Assembly: GCA_037013685.1 (NCBI GenBank)
Contig: CM072891.1
Span: 13,740,501 to 13,804,500 of the forward strand
Reading direction: 5' to 3'
From: Acridotheres tristis
Taxonomy: Eukaryota > Chordata > Aves > Passeriformes > Sturnidae
Length of the DNA stretch: 64,000 bases
Under the pieces are notes generated by a model that did no database searches, was not told the DNA's origin, and worked only from the letters and a program-made list of their open reading frames with translations. Made by a program: the position numbers and the translations under genes. Below are positions 34,601-46,982 of this stretch, piece by piece (positions within the stretch are counted from its first letter, which is position 1; every line of letters begins with the position of its first letter).

Positions 34601-35390
34601 GATGCCAGCAGCAACTAAAACAAACCAAAAAAAAAGTTTATTTATCTTTTTTCCCTAGTACACTGCTAGGAAGAAGCATTTCCAGACTATGACAATTGTG
34701 AATTGTAGGAGAGGAAGTTCAAACATAATCAAAACCACTGATGCATCCCAAACTCCCCAGGCCACAGCTGTTGGCTGAATGGGATTGCTCCTGGCCTCCC
34801 AGGCATGAACCTGGCTGGTGTCACAGCACTGACCAGGGTCCCCTTTGAGGTGGCCTGGACATGCCTCCAGCTGGTGCAGAGGTTATTATCCCTGCTGTGG
34901 TTTGCAGGAATGAATAAGGACAAATGAATGATAAATGCCATGTGATGTGCCTGTTTAAGCTCTAAGTATCATCCCAGCAATCAGCCTTCTTAGCACTGTA
35001 ATCTATCCATCCTCCTCTGCTGGAGAGCTGCAGAGCCCCAGTGGCAACTGGCTTTCCAGAGCCTCCCTCCTGCATCTCTCTCACACACACCCACACAACC
35101 ACTCTGCAGGGTGTAGGTCTCTCTATCAAAGCATCTCACTGTCAGTTTTTCCAGTCTTTACTAAGAGAAATGCTCTTGTACAGCTAACTGCTTCTCGGCC
35201 TCTATCCCAGACTGCTAAATCCTTTTCCTGAAACGCGTACTGTCACTCGGCCTGAGGATTTACAAAGCACAGGTCCATTAGGAGACTGCGGAGAAAAGGT
35301 ACGTGACAACTCATCACAGGTTGAGTTAAAATTACAATAATCTGTAGTTGGAAAGGCCATCTGAGTTCTTCCTTAGAGGCCTGGTTTGCT
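31661..35390. other. Gene-free; TG/TA/CA run at 31909-31937
   Basis: The compound dinucleotide run at 31909-31937 reads GTGTGTATATATATATATAC and then ACACACA, and is partly self-complementary. A/T-rich patches lie near 32390-32425 and 33700-33770. The rest is unique with no gene. Confidence 0.45.
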
Positions 35391-35430
35391 GAGGGACCAT
35401 GAAAAACCAAGAGGGACCATGAACAACCAA
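35391..35430 (+). repeat. Two-copy 20-bp tandem duplication
   Basis: GAGGGACCATGAAAAACCAA is followed directly by GAGGGACCATGAACAACCAA. The copies differ at a single base. Confidence 0.95.
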
Positions 35431-36486
35431 TACCCTGTTAAGGAATCCTTAAGCCTAAAATTTTGGACAGAAGATGCAGGCTGGTTTTAGAAATCTCATT
35501 TCCCCTCTCTTGTCTTCCTATTTGGTCTGTTCCCAGTATTTTATGTCCTCCCTTTACCTCTCTTTTTTAGCACTTTTGCAGCACTAGTGGCAAATGTGGA
35601 GTAAATGTTTATTTGTGTGTTCTGCAGAGAAGGACTACTTTGTTCTTTCTCTGCCTTAATGGGCTGGGATCTCTGGTAACATGCTGCCTGCTCCCCGTGA
35701 CTAACACACTTTGGAAGGAACAACGTGCCATCTCGAATGACTTTTTCCACAGTGGAAATGCCTGGATCTGTAACTTTGTAACTCGAAAACAGGCAGCTTG
35801 GGTATCCTTCTGAGGCCGGGCCCAGTGTTCAGTAAAGCAAGTTTTTATTAAGGGTGCAAATTTCTGTCTGAAATTCAGCCAGTTCAGAGGAGAAGCATCC
35901 AAGGCTGTGGCTTTCATGTGCAGTGAAGCATGGCGCAGAGCCCCCCAACCTGCCTCAGTGCCTGGCAGAGGGCACACGGGCACGGCAGCATGGGGCCAGG
36001 ACAGAGAAGCAGAGCAGTGTCCCTGCAGTTTTGCTCCAGGCCATCGTGGCCACACTCCTTCCATGTCCAGCATTCGTTTGTGCAGACCCAGCTTCTGCCT
36101 CTCCGTGCCCAAACACACATTCCTGGTCTGGTGACAGAGACACCGTTCACAAGAGTGATGTGATGAAATGCTGGTGACACTCAGGTTTAGCAGTAAAAAC
36201 AAACCAACCAGCCCTGTTATCTTCAGCTCATCCCCAGCATTCCCACCCATTTGAAGCCCAATCTTCCTTGGTCACACGTGTGGAAGCTTGGGCCCCGTCA
36301 CACAGATTGTCATCAAAACCAACAGTCCCAAGCCTTGATGAAGAGGGGTTAAAAAATGGGCCCAGAGTGTGAATGTGCCTGCCTTTGGGTGACTGGAGAA
36401 AGCAGGAAAATGGCATATTCAGTGACAAGCCCCTTCTTTTCCAAAAGAAACAGCTCTGTGGCAGCTCATGCAACAGTTGAAGAGGA
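35431..36486. other. No supported gene; long minus frame 36250-35609
   Basis: A 213-codon minus frame starts at 36250. Its first 30 residues include a signal-like hydrophobic run (LVGLFLLLNLSVTSISS) followed by a CERCLC cysteine cluster. The remainder is compositionally odd, and three to five other frames overlap it at 35907-36180, suggesting GC-rich low stop density. I do not call a gene. Confidence 0.25.
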
Positions 36487-36503
36487 TGTGTGTGTGTGTG
36501 TGT
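36487..36503 (+). repeat. (TG)8 dinucleotide run
   Basis: Seventeen bases of perfect TG alternation. Confidence 0.95.
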
Positions 36504-37107
36504 ACAGGTACATGCCCACATAAACACCCTCAGCAGACCAGTCATTCCCATCAGCCTGTGTGCACAATTCCCAGCCAAACTGAGGCAGCAAACACTAGTT
36601 AGCCTAATGATTTAACAAAATGCTTCTTTCAGGGAGGTCTCATTCTGGCAAGATTCATACTGTCAGATTATGTCCTCGTTGCATGCTTTAAGATGCATAA
36701 CCATTTCTGCTCCTGCACGCTGTATCCCTGTTACCTGGAGCATCCTCATCCAGTATACCCTTCCTCAAAGGTCAGCAAAGTGGTGATATACTCTTCACAG
36801 CACTAAGTACTTATCATGCAGGGTCAGAGAGTGAATAAGATGGAGAAAACTGGTTTACATCTCTCTTTCATTCTTCCTTTCTCTTCTTTCTTCTGTTCTT
36901 CCCCAGAAATTGTCAGTCCTTCACTTTCCAACCCAAAAGCAATCAAGCTGAAGCAAGATGGCAGGGTGCAGAGGGTGATCTGAGTCAACCCCTTTTATAT
37001 CAATTTCAGTTCCTGTTGGGTGTTCTCATGACATTTCAAAAGACTGCAATCCTAATGAAAACCACACAAGCTCCTGAAATTAAGTTAACTGCTTTTGTAA
37101 AAATGCA
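36504..37107. other. Gene-free unique sequence
   Basis: Nothing recognised apart from a pyrimidine-rich patch near 36860-36905. Confidence 0.45.
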
Positions 37108-37178
37108 GGGGCGGGAGGCTAGAGGGAGGGGAGAGGGGGGTGAGAGGAAAGAAAAAGGAAAGAAAAGAAAAGAAAATG
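37108..37178 (+). repeat. G-rich then A-rich homopurine tract
   Basis: Five G-runs (GGGGCGGG at 37108-37115, then GGGAGGGG and GGGGGG to 37140) give a potential G-quadruplex. This passes into GAGAGGAAAGAAAAAGGAAAG and further AAAAG units to about 37178. The tract is almost free of pyrimidines. Confidence 0.8.
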
Positions 37179-37904
37179 GATAAATTAAGGAAAAATCTCT
37201 TTCAGGTTGTATTCATGCATGTAAAGACCATATTGTTTATCAAGCCCTCTTCTGCTCTCTAAACAAACACACTTGTAGTTACTGCAGAGCAGAAAACCTA
37301 CAAAGATTTTCAATTTGACTATTTTTGTCTTAAGAAACCAAAGTAAAATCGTTCAGACAGCTTTTCTTCTTGGTGAAAATATCACTCTTGGGGGTTTTTT
37401 TCCATATATCTTTTTGTATTGCTTTGTCCATTAATGGACCAGCATGTTGAAAAACCTTCTCTCTTCCTAATAATGGGGTTTCCTAAACCACACAAACCCA
37501 GTACTTTTTCTGAATGTTGCTGACTTAGACCCTGACTTCTTCCTCTGTCTATACAGAGCTGAACACAAAAGAACTTCAAATCTTGCTACACTACAGATTA
37601 TCCTAATGTAAACTGAAGTAAAATAAAGTACTTAGAGTTCTAAAGGGAAGTAGCTCAGGGGTCCCAAAATCTAGAGGTTAAAAATGATCATACAGAGAAA
37701 GTGAAAAAGACTGTAGAATCCCTAGACAGCCCCCAGTGGAAAGAGGATGTACTCCTTAGATCCCAGAAGAAAGGTGGTTTTGTGGGGCATTATTGTTGAA
37801 TACCAAAGTGTAAGGAGTACGTCTATCTAAAAAAATAGATATATAGCTAAGTCTTTGCCTGTCAGAGTCCAAGAAGCATCTGGGCTAGGTTCTTAGTTAT
37901 ATGG
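37179..37904. other. Gene-free unique sequence
   Basis: No gene or repeat recognised. Confidence 0.45.
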
Positions 37905-38010
37905 TTTAGTGTTTGGTAGACCTGAAAAGAGCAGAGAGATGGACTTGGTGATCTTTAAGGGTCCCTTGAGATATTCTTGCTTGAGGTATTCTGTATTTCT
38001 GTGATTGAAA
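37905..38010 (+). repeat. CR1 LINE 3' end
   Basis: GGTTTAGTGTTTGGTAGACC, then TGGACTTGGTGATCTTTAAGG, GTCCCTTGAGATATTC and TATTCTGTATTTCTGTGATTG reproduce the standard avian CR1 3' end, including the decayed terminal octamer repeats (ATTCTATG-like). CR1 elements are usually 5'-truncated, as here. Only the tail is recognisable. This is the strongest lineage clue in the window. Confidence 0.75.
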
Positions 38011-39359
38011 CATTTCTTGGCTTATTTTTAAAAGAAATGTTCTTCAGTGATGTCCTCAAGACACAGAGCATGTGTAAAGTGAACTTCCAAAAAAGCATGA
38101 GCCCAGGAAAAGGGTAATAGCTTAGTGCTACCCACTTCAGCAGCCCAGTTTGGCCAGATGTCAGCCCATCAATTCATGTTGGGCTTGTTAGCATTTAGTC
38201 ACTTGGGTAAACACCTTCCTTAATGCAAGCAAGCATCCTCATCCTTCCATATCTCCAGACATTTTAAAATTTCATTCCTGAATCTTGCTGCTTGGTCTCC
38301 TGCTAAAGTATTGGGGATGTATTCTGGGAACTGAAGGCATGGTGATCAACCCTGTTCAACACATCAAGGAATAGTTAAAAGCAATTTTGTCTGAGAAAAG
38401 AAGCCAGAATTAGAAATCAAATCAATGCTTGGCTTTCTATGCCTCTCTACTAGGCAGGTTTTTCTATGACCACTCCCAAGGTAACATTTTGCTTTTTCAA
38501 TAATTTTTCAAGGATCTCATATTGAGCCCTCATCAGATTTTTCATTCTCTGACTCTCCTTCAAGTGCTCACCCCCCAGGTTCCTATTAAAAAAAGCTCTG
38601 ACTGTGGTGGCATACAGGACAACACGGAAGCCCCCACCCTAAAGAAGTTTTAGATGCCGATGATGATTTCAGTAAATCCTCTGGTGTCAGTAAATTTGCT
38701 TAGAGTACAGAACCATGGCCTGGCTCTTTCTGAGTCACCTTGTGGTTCAGATAACCACTGACAAATGAACTGGAAAAAGCCTCATCATGCTCTTGTTTTC
38801 TAACCAACTCGGAGAAAACAAAAGATTTTAACTACAGGATGACAGGAGACCTCTGGCAGGATTTTGGTTGCATTTCTCATGATTTCTAGTGTATACAACA
38901 GGGAAAAATCTCTCATTCCTGGTTATGATGATCTTCATATATTGTGAAATCCTCAAGAGTTTCAACATGAGAATGTGGCAATTCTTAGCAGTACAGAGCT
39001 TAAACTCTTGGGCCTGAACGATAATGTCAAGAAAGCTGAAACTTGGCATTGTCCCTAATTGTATGGGAATCATTATATACATTTTCTTCTAGTCAGAGTT
39101 ATCCACTCCAATGCCAAGATCAGGGAAAGCAAAGTCGTTAAACACACACAAAAGTTAACAAAGTTCACCAGAAACAATTTCAGACTATGGACCCCACCCA
39201 GAACCTGAGATGCAGAGACCTTGGGTAGATGTGTTTTCAAGAGGTTTTTTAGAACAAAGAGGTTGAAAGAAAATATGTCACCTTGAGGATGGGAACTTCA
39301 AAACAGTCATTTTCTCTCTTTCCATCTCTCCCTCCTTCTGTCTTCACCAATATCCTCAG
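38011..39359. other. Gene-free unique sequence
   Basis: No gene, RNA or recognised element. Confidence 0.45.
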
Positions 39360-39830
39360 GCGCCTGGAAGAACCACTAGGGTGATCTCAGTGGTAAACAA
39401 CGTCCAACATGTTTTTCCCCGCTTTTGATAATGAGCTGGTTTCATCAAAGCTTGGCCCATTTGGAGAGGCTCATGGGGAGTTCAGACCCACAAGGCTTCC
39501 TCCTTTGCAATGTGCTTTCAAAAGTTTCCAGGACAATGACATCATGAGAAAAATGCCTGTCTCCTGTTGCCTAGACAAGTTTTGGGAGAGGTGCGCCTCT
39601 TTACACTGCTCTGTTTTGCTTCAAGTGGGGAAGTTAGATGAGTAGGCTCAATTTTTCAGAAAATTACAGCCATAGCTCAGCTGTCCAGAGGTGCCATTGC
39701 ACCTTCAAGGCCCTTAGTGGCCTGATTAGCAGACACCTCAATTAGCTCACAGCATTCCACTAGAATGCTCGCGTTTTTACAAACCTGATGATGTAAGCCA
39801 GAGGTTTTGTATGCCGAGAACTTTTGTTGA
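39360..39830. other. Possible conserved non-coding block
   Basis: The stretch retains scattered CpGs (GGCGCCTGG at 39360, AACGTCC near 39400, TGCTCGCG near 39770) in otherwise AT-balanced DNA. It also contains AP-1/CRE-like ATGACATCATGAG near 39537-39549 and CTGATGATG near 39787. The 78-codon plus frame has no recognised product. Confidence 0.2.
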
Positions 39831-42800
39831 TCTGACCTGTGGGTACATGACCCACACCATAGCTAGGCAGGATTTCAGTACAGAGAGGGCATTGCCCCTG
39901 CAAGGTGGCTTGTGAGCTCATGGCCATACAATTCTTCCATTATCCCTCCACTAGGACCAGGTATTGCTTCCCTGTTACTCATTTAGGCCACACTGCTCAT
40001 GCGTAGCTGTCCTGTGTGGAGTTAAACTGCATGGCTCAAATACCACTCTGGGGCTGACTGGGATGAGAAGGGAGCATGGGAAGGAGGATGGGTGTCAGTG
40101 GGTAACCAACACTGAGCTCCACGGTGCTGCAGCTCATTCAAATTGCCATTCTGGTCCTCCCATTCTAACAGAGGAGCTCAAGGCTTCGTGGCAGCATAGA
40201 CATAAATGCTTGTTCCTGCCCCACAGATCTGGGCTGAAGCTAAACCTGGCTTTTCTGCTGGAGAAGAGTGGAGCTGAGGTGGATATGCTTAAGAGTGCAA
40301 GGCTGGCTCATTCTGCTGCCATGGGAAGAGGAGAAATGAGGGGTTAGGCACAAATGACTGGTGCTGGGATCAATGTCACTCCTACCAAAAACACACAGAG
40401 CAGCTCTTTCCGTAAGTGAAAGCAACAGTATTTTTGGCTCTCCAAACCTGTCTTTTTGGGCAGGCAGAGGATGTGTCAGACAGAGTGTGTTTCAGGCAGC
40501 TGCCAGCTTTGCCTAAGCCCAGAGTCCACCGTGTGCAAAACTCTCTGACACATTCCTAGCATTAGATGTGGATAGGACTCTAGCTCAGGAGAAGAAAAGT
40601 CTTCAAACCTGATGAAAGGGCATGTCACTGCAATGGCTATCAATAGTTTATTTATATATATTAAGTGCTAATTTCCCCTCTCTCATATCTGTAGCCACAG
40701 AGCCAGGACACAGCTTACAGGACTTGTGCACATGGAGCAGAAAACACGTCTGTAGCTCCAGATCCTGCAGAACTACACAGCTGTTTGCAGGCCTGGAAAC
40801 CACTGATGCTACCAAGGTTCCTTCCCAGTCAGTATCTTGCAGCAGAGTTAATTCTCCTGCCAAGCAATTACCACAGTCTCTGTCCATGAAGAGAAAGGAA
40901 GAGCAATGGACATCATGAAATCCAGTACTCTGGGCCCAAAACATGAATGCAGCACTCCCACTCCATCCCATCTAAGATCACAGTCAAATCCCCTTATTTT
41001 CTGTAGTTCTGCTCTAAGGCAAGGTTACTAATGCCCACTCCATAAAGGGAGATAGGCAGTCAGTAGTAAGTACTTCTACAGCCCTGCAGCATGTGCTCAG
41101 CTGGGTCAGATCCCATTGTATTTGGGGACCAAAATCATGGAAATAAAATTGTTGCCCTCTGAAAAGGAAAGTTTTTCTGGTTTTGCACAACATCTCCTGC
41201 CACTCTGTCCCCTCTCACTGGCCAAGCTCTCTACCTGTTCCCTGAAGCAGGAGGCTGCAGATCTGCTGTAGGACAATCCATACAATAGTCACTCCTTTTT
41301 CCTGACTGCCACTGCTGTTTTCAGGTAGCTCTCACATCTGACTGGTGTGGTCATAAGCCAGTTAAAGATTGCTATTGGGTCTGTATGGTCAGGACTGGCT
41401 TTTTCCATATATGTTACTTTTGCAACATTTAATTTCCTATTCTATAACTAATCATTTGTAGTCATGTTGCAACCCTTTCCATTTAGTTTTTGGTTTTGAC
41501 TACCCAGATCAGTACTGTATCATCTGTATTTTATCAGCTCACTGTTTATGCCATTTTGTGGAGGATCATTTCTGAATACCCTGAACTGTGATCCCAGAAG
41601 GATTCTCAAAGGACACTGTGGGTAACCTCCCTCTATTGTGAAAGATGACTATTTCAGCCTATTCTGTTTCCCTGTTCCCTTCAACTTGCTATTATTCTAA
41701 GAGAGGAGCTTTCCTATTGCCCCAAGAGACTTTATTTTCATTAGTCAACCTTTGTGAATGCTCTTTTGAAAATTTGAGTGATTTAGATCTGCTAGACTAC
41801 CTTCCTCCTTGTGCTTACAGACTCTTTAAAGAGCGCTGTTAGATTTAGAATTTGCTTTCCCACTACAAAGACACATCTATTATACTTACGCATATTTATT
41901 TCCATTTCTTTTTATGGGACTTTGTGAAATTTGCTTGTAACCGGTCCTAAAGGATAAAGTCACAATTGCCACATTCAGGCATTTAGCTAAGTGCTGGGGT
42001 ATCCCTTAAATCAGCACCTCCATTTCAGTTCATCTCAGACTACAGGGCAAACTCAAGCTCCACTGCATCCTCCTCCTCCTCACTTCTAATTCTTCTCTTT
42101 CTGATACTCCCACTTGAGCAAGTGAATTTTTGCAGCATAAGAACTGCGTCTTGCATGAGAGCTGGCCACTAAACATGTTGGTGCTGCTGCACCAAGAAGT
42201 AGTCATTTATGGGGCCTGACAATGTAATGTCCCCAAGATACCCTCTTAAAGAATTTGTCCCATTTACATGGGGATGTACAAAATTCCCTCTGTGCTTTCT
42301 TCTTTTGCAGCTATTTAAATTCCATTAACATTTCTCCAGACACCACCAAAATTTGACAGGCTGATCAATAATACACTATAGTCCCACTAGTACCAATGGT
42401 CCCTAGTGATCCCTCATGCCTCTAGAGTTACACTAAATGGATAGATACTCTGTGGTAGGTGTTGATGTGATTAGCTTGTTTCTCTTCTTTGGCATTATGC
42501 TTTCTGTAATGTAGAGGGCCACCCCCCACATGCACTATCAGATCTGTCTTCCCAGCCCCTGGGTGGTAAATTAATGTTGTCATTCATATTTATCCATGAG
42601 TAAGTACTCTGAAATGCAGACAGCTGAGGGGCCCCCAGTGTCAGCCTAGACCATAAGCTCCCTGGGGCAGAGATGGCATCTCTACTGCGTATGTAACCAA
42701 GCTGTGCAACTTTTCAGACTTCACCATTTCTTCTGGTGAAGGGATTTGGCTGAACCACAATGCTCAAGCATTAAGTTCTGTAAATTTTTCCAGTTGTCCA

Positions 42801-43452
42801 GGTTTCACTCAGACATCTTCAACAAAAAGGCTCATGAACCTCTGGAAGCCTTTGGATGAACTTTTGCCAAATTTGCAGATAGTCACTTAAACACAAGCCC
42901 AGATAAATTAAACAGAGCTTCTGGGTTTGAAGCTAAAGTTTAAATGTGAGTTCTTTCATCAGAGGCACTCTTAAATCAAACTGGGATCTCTTAAAACACA
43001 GTATCTTAGTGATGATTCTTATCCACATGTGAATTTTGCCATTCAGGTCAACACTCTGTCAAAAGCAGATATCAACATATGTGGTTGTGCATCCATCTCC
43101 CACAGTGCAGTGCTACACTTCACTAACTTTCTCCAGACCCAAAAAGACTCTCCCATGCTTGGAGACAGCCACAGCACAGCCTGGCTAGATCACTTTCAAG
43201 TGACTCCTTTATCTTTGACAATTGTTTTTTCCTAACGGTGCTTTTCCTCTGGATGAATCTGCTTATACAAAGTCAAAGCTATGAACATGTTGTATTAGTT
43301 AACAGAAAAATTCAGCATAGCTAAACTATGCCGTAAGGTCTTTTGTACCCCTCTTCTCCTCTGCAGAGAGAGAACAAAGATTCTGCCCCTGGAAAGCAGG
43401 AGATGGAAGAAGAAGGACTTGTGGGGCTGAGAGGGAGGGAGGGAGGCAAGAA
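39831..43452. other. Gene-free unique sequence
   Basis: The largest frame is the 127-codon plus ORF at 39964-40347, with no recognised domain. GA-rich sequence from about 43430 leads into the GAAG array. Confidence 0.45.
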
Positions 43453-43707
43453 GAAGGAAGGAAGGAAGGAAGGAAGGAAGGAAGGAAGGAAGGAAGGAAG
43501 GAAGGAAGGAAGGAAGGAAGGAAGGAAGGAAGGAAGGAAGGAAGGAAGGAAGGAAGGAAGGAAGGAAGGAAGGAAGGAAGGAAGGAAGGAAGGAAGGAAG
43601 GAAGGAAGGAAGGAAGGAAGGAAGGAAGGAAGGAAGGAAGGAAGGAAGGAAGGAAGGAAGGAAGGAAGGAAGGAAGGAAGGAAGGAAGGAAGGAAGGAAG
43701 GAAGGAA
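43453..43707 (+). repeat. (GAAG)n perfect tetranucleotide microsatellite
   Basis: About 64 uninterrupted GAAG units span 255 bases, preceded by imperfect GGGA units from about 43431. No point interruption is visible. Frames of 142-150 codons across it (Lys-Glu-Gly-Arg on plus, Leu-Pro-Ser-Phe on minus) are artefacts. In the GGAA register the array is a tandem of ETS-factor core motifs. Confidence 0.98.
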
Positions 43708-44424
43708 ATGTCACACTATCCATAAGGGGTGGGAGAGTGAGAAGCAATCTTCCTGTGAAATATCTTTATGAAACCTCAAATTCACTGGAATAAAAAGATA
43801 AAATGCAAAAACTACTTAGACGCAAAGTGAGTACTGTCATTAAACTCTTCCCTTTGGCATGGACTGCTGTCATTCACAGGCGTTTCTCTGGTTTTCAGAA
43901 GGTCCATGGCCTTTCATAGAAGGGGGAGAAGATCAGTCATACAGAGATTATGTGTCTCCCTAAGACATTTGGGAGAAAATATTGCCATTTTTAGATTCTG
44001 GAAATTAGTATATGGAAATTAGTGGAGAGCAAAAAGGAGGAGAGAGGCATCTTGTAAGAAGAGATAATAATAATCTCCTGTGTTTATTTCTGCTGATCAT
44101 AGGAGCATTGGCATTATCTTATTTTCTAAACCTTTCGTTTAGAGGGGCTGAACACATTTTGGGGGAAGCTTCTGGTTAAGTGGCAGAACAAATATGTCTA
44201 TTCATAGTTCATGCTACAGTGTGTTAAGGAGTTTGAAGTATCTTGAGGACTGCCTGAAACAGCCCACAGCTGTCTGTCTTGTAACAGTTCATCTTTTATA
44301 GTCCATTGCCTACAATGAAACAGAGCATTTATGTCACAGCCCAAATAAAGAGGCAAGTGATTCATCAACATCCAAGATTTTAAAAGGTGAAGTTGAATGC
44401 TTGTTAGATTTTCAATTATAAAGC
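43708..44424. other. Gene-free unique sequence
   Basis: A short near-repeat GGAAATTAGT occurs twice within about 25 bases near 44003-44022. Nothing else was noted. Confidence 0.45.
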
Positions 44425-44467
44425 AAAAATTTAAAAATTTAAAAATTAAAAAATTAAAAAATTAAAG
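44425..44467 (+). repeat. AT-only low-complexity run
   Basis: AAAAATTT and AAAAATTA units alternate for about 43 bases. Confidence 0.9.
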
Positions 44468-46853
44468 AATGAGGTGGTAGGTTTTGATCAATACTGGAGT
44501 CTGTATTCCACAGCAGACAATGTAGAAATGATATCCCAGTACCTGTCTTGTGTTCCACTTCTTTTCTTCCTACTACGCCTTTCCCTCTGCCGTCTCAAGA
44601 ATCACAGCATCTTAAAGGTGGATTGCAAAACTGTCCTGTTTATCCACATTTGGATATCTTAAACAACGTGGCAAATGTCACATGAAATTGGCCAGGAGAG
44701 AGCATGAGACCAGTGTGAGTATTTCAGTTTCATCTCAACCCCCAGGAAAACACAGACACAAATCAAAATGTGCAAAACACATCAACACATCACCATTTGG
44801 GGCAGAAACTGATCAGTGAAGGTGATTTGGATTGGAAATTATGTTACTGCCCCCACCTTCAGACAGAGAGCAATAATCTTTCTTCTAAAAGCAAAAGGGA
44901 AACAAAGCACCTCTAAAGGTATAAAAGCTCTTACAAAACCAACACAGTTATTTCTGTGCAGAGTCTACAAGCCAGCATTGCAGTGCTTTCAGATGTTCCC
45001 CTTTATCTGGTTAATGCCTCCCCATGTGGCACCTGCCATTCCCCTTACTCTTGTAAACAAGTTATCTTCCACAAGCCAGGGCATATTTTTCTCCTGTTTT
45101 AACCCATGACCTAAAAGTTTGTGATGAAGTTGTATAAGCTTTTTAATGAAATGATCAGAGGTAAAATAACACAGTAATAATATGCCCATCCTACATTATG
45201 TGTCTTATCTAAAAAACAATCACCCACATCTTAAGGAAGCTCAAACAGATGAAAACCCAGCAGATGATAGAAGGTCTGTTCAAAGATGCTGGGCTAAGGT
45301 CTACAGAGACATCAGCATGGGAGTGAGGCCCAAAAGTGTGGGGAAAAAAGCATTAGTGTTTCAAATACCATCAGCTTCTACCTTTTTCCCTGGCATCTTC
45401 CCTAAAGACATACAGAGAGATAGGTCATCCCAAGCCACTGCAAAGAGCTTCCATTTATCAAATTGGGCAGTTTCAGGACTACTTTAATTATCCTCAACTG
45501 ACTTGTGCACTGCTGCCCGAGGCTCAGTACCCATCCTGATGTACACACTGCACACCTGGTAGAGTAGCAGCTCTGTTCATGTCCTAGGTGCAGGCAGGGA
45601 AGGAAGGAACTCTATGAGACCAGGAGCTGCAGAGCTGGGCTGATGGCAGCTGCCAATGCTGTGGGTGCAGAACCCACAACCAAACCAAGGTCACACATGG
45701 CCATGGTCAGTGGAGAAGAACAGTCAAAGTTGCTCATTCCCAAGTGCTGGCATCTGTCCATGTGCAGAAGTGTGTCACAGCCACCACCGCAGGGCAGAAA
45801 ACATGACCATGGAAATCGATGCAGTGTTTGGAGAACAAAATGTTCCAATGTGTTTGGCTTGTGATCCCTTGTGCCACAATCTGACTCTGTGGCTTTCTTT
45901 AGTCAATCAAGGCTGTAAAAAATACATCTGTGTCCTCCCACCACTGAGCAAAGATGTGGCCTCTCCAGCTCAAAGGGATGGAGTTTATGAAATGCCAACA
46001 TTAAGCAATGCCATCCATTTGGAACAGTACAAGGCTTGAACTTCAAGTACCCTGTAGATATATTAATCAACTCTTTTAAGAAATTATTATGGCTCTATTT
46101 TCACTTCTTCTTAGGTCTTCACTGTAGATAAGTACAATTTGGTGGACACACCAGTGGGATCCTTCCCACCCATTCCAATGCCTGGTTTTATCTATCTCGC
46201 TTCTAAAGTGCAGATTTAATGTTCATAATAAGAATATCCAGATGGCACTAAGGTAATTAACAATAAGGAACAGCATGCTTCAAGACAGGCCAAATTCCAG
46301 CTGCCTGAGGTCTGGAGGAAAAAGAAATCTCTTTAGAAAATTAGCCCAAAAATTGTCCATAAATTATATTTTCCCAGTTTCTTAAGAAGAAGTAGGCAAC
46401 AGCCACCACCCAGTTTGCTATCCAGCTAGTTCATCAGATCTAGCACAAGGATTTCTATAGTCAAATAAAACAGGCAAACAAGTAGAAGCAGCTCAGGACC
46501 CTGGGAAAAGCCAAAGGCAGGCATCCCTCTTCACTCTGATATTCATCATTGCCTCTGGTAGGCACTGAATGTCAGCTCAAGGACTTTCATTGCAGGAGAA
46601 ATTCAAGGTCAGATCTTTGAAATGGTGCAAGAAGGATAATTAATGTCCCCTGAATTTATTAAGAAATATTCATATGGACAAAAGGCACAGAAATCAAACT
46701 GTGCCTGAATTGCAATTAAATATTTCCCCTTTCTGCTCCATACCTCATCACCCAGCCTTCCTTCCTGTCCCATTCACCTTCTTCATTGCATTTATCATTT
46801 TTGCTTTCCAGCCGACATATCTCCTCTAGGGATGGTCTGCTGGCTGCTCTTAC
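44468..46853. other. Gene-free; small hairpin at 45660-45678
   Basis: A perfect 7-bp inverted repeat, TGTGGGT and ACCCACA around GCAGA, lies at 45660-45678. Open frames of up to 127 codons have no recognised product. Confidence 0.4.
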
Positions 46854-46917
46854 CTGCCTCTCAGTCCCAGGCTCTTTCTGGATTGCAATCCCACTGCCTG
46901 TGCTCTCATGCCTCATG
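46854..46917 (-). other. Candidate 64-bp exon, unidentified
   Basis: A strong acceptor (CTCTCTGTGCTCAG before 46917) and a strong donor (GGCAG|GTAAGA at 46854/46853) bracket a 64-bp segment. It is open in the frame reading MRHESTGSGIAIQKEP. The open frame extends on both sides (46982-46716). No phase-matched neighbour was located, so it could be a chance pair or part of a non-coding transcript. Confidence 0.2.
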
Positions 46918-46982
46918 CTGAGCACAGAGAGCTTAGAGCCACCATTTCTGCAGGTGACAGCATTGCCCTGGGTCCGCCCCAC

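Noticed and set aside
35190..35201. GCTTCTCGGCCT, resembling the 5' end of U2 snRNA
   Set aside because: Identity stops after about 12 bases. The following U2 positions do not match, so it is not a U2 gene or pseudogene.
43295..43771. 142-150 codon frames with Lys-Glu-Gly-Arg or Leu-Pro-Ser-Phe repeats
   Set aside because: Translations of the GAAG array, open only because the 4-bp unit contains no stop in any frame.
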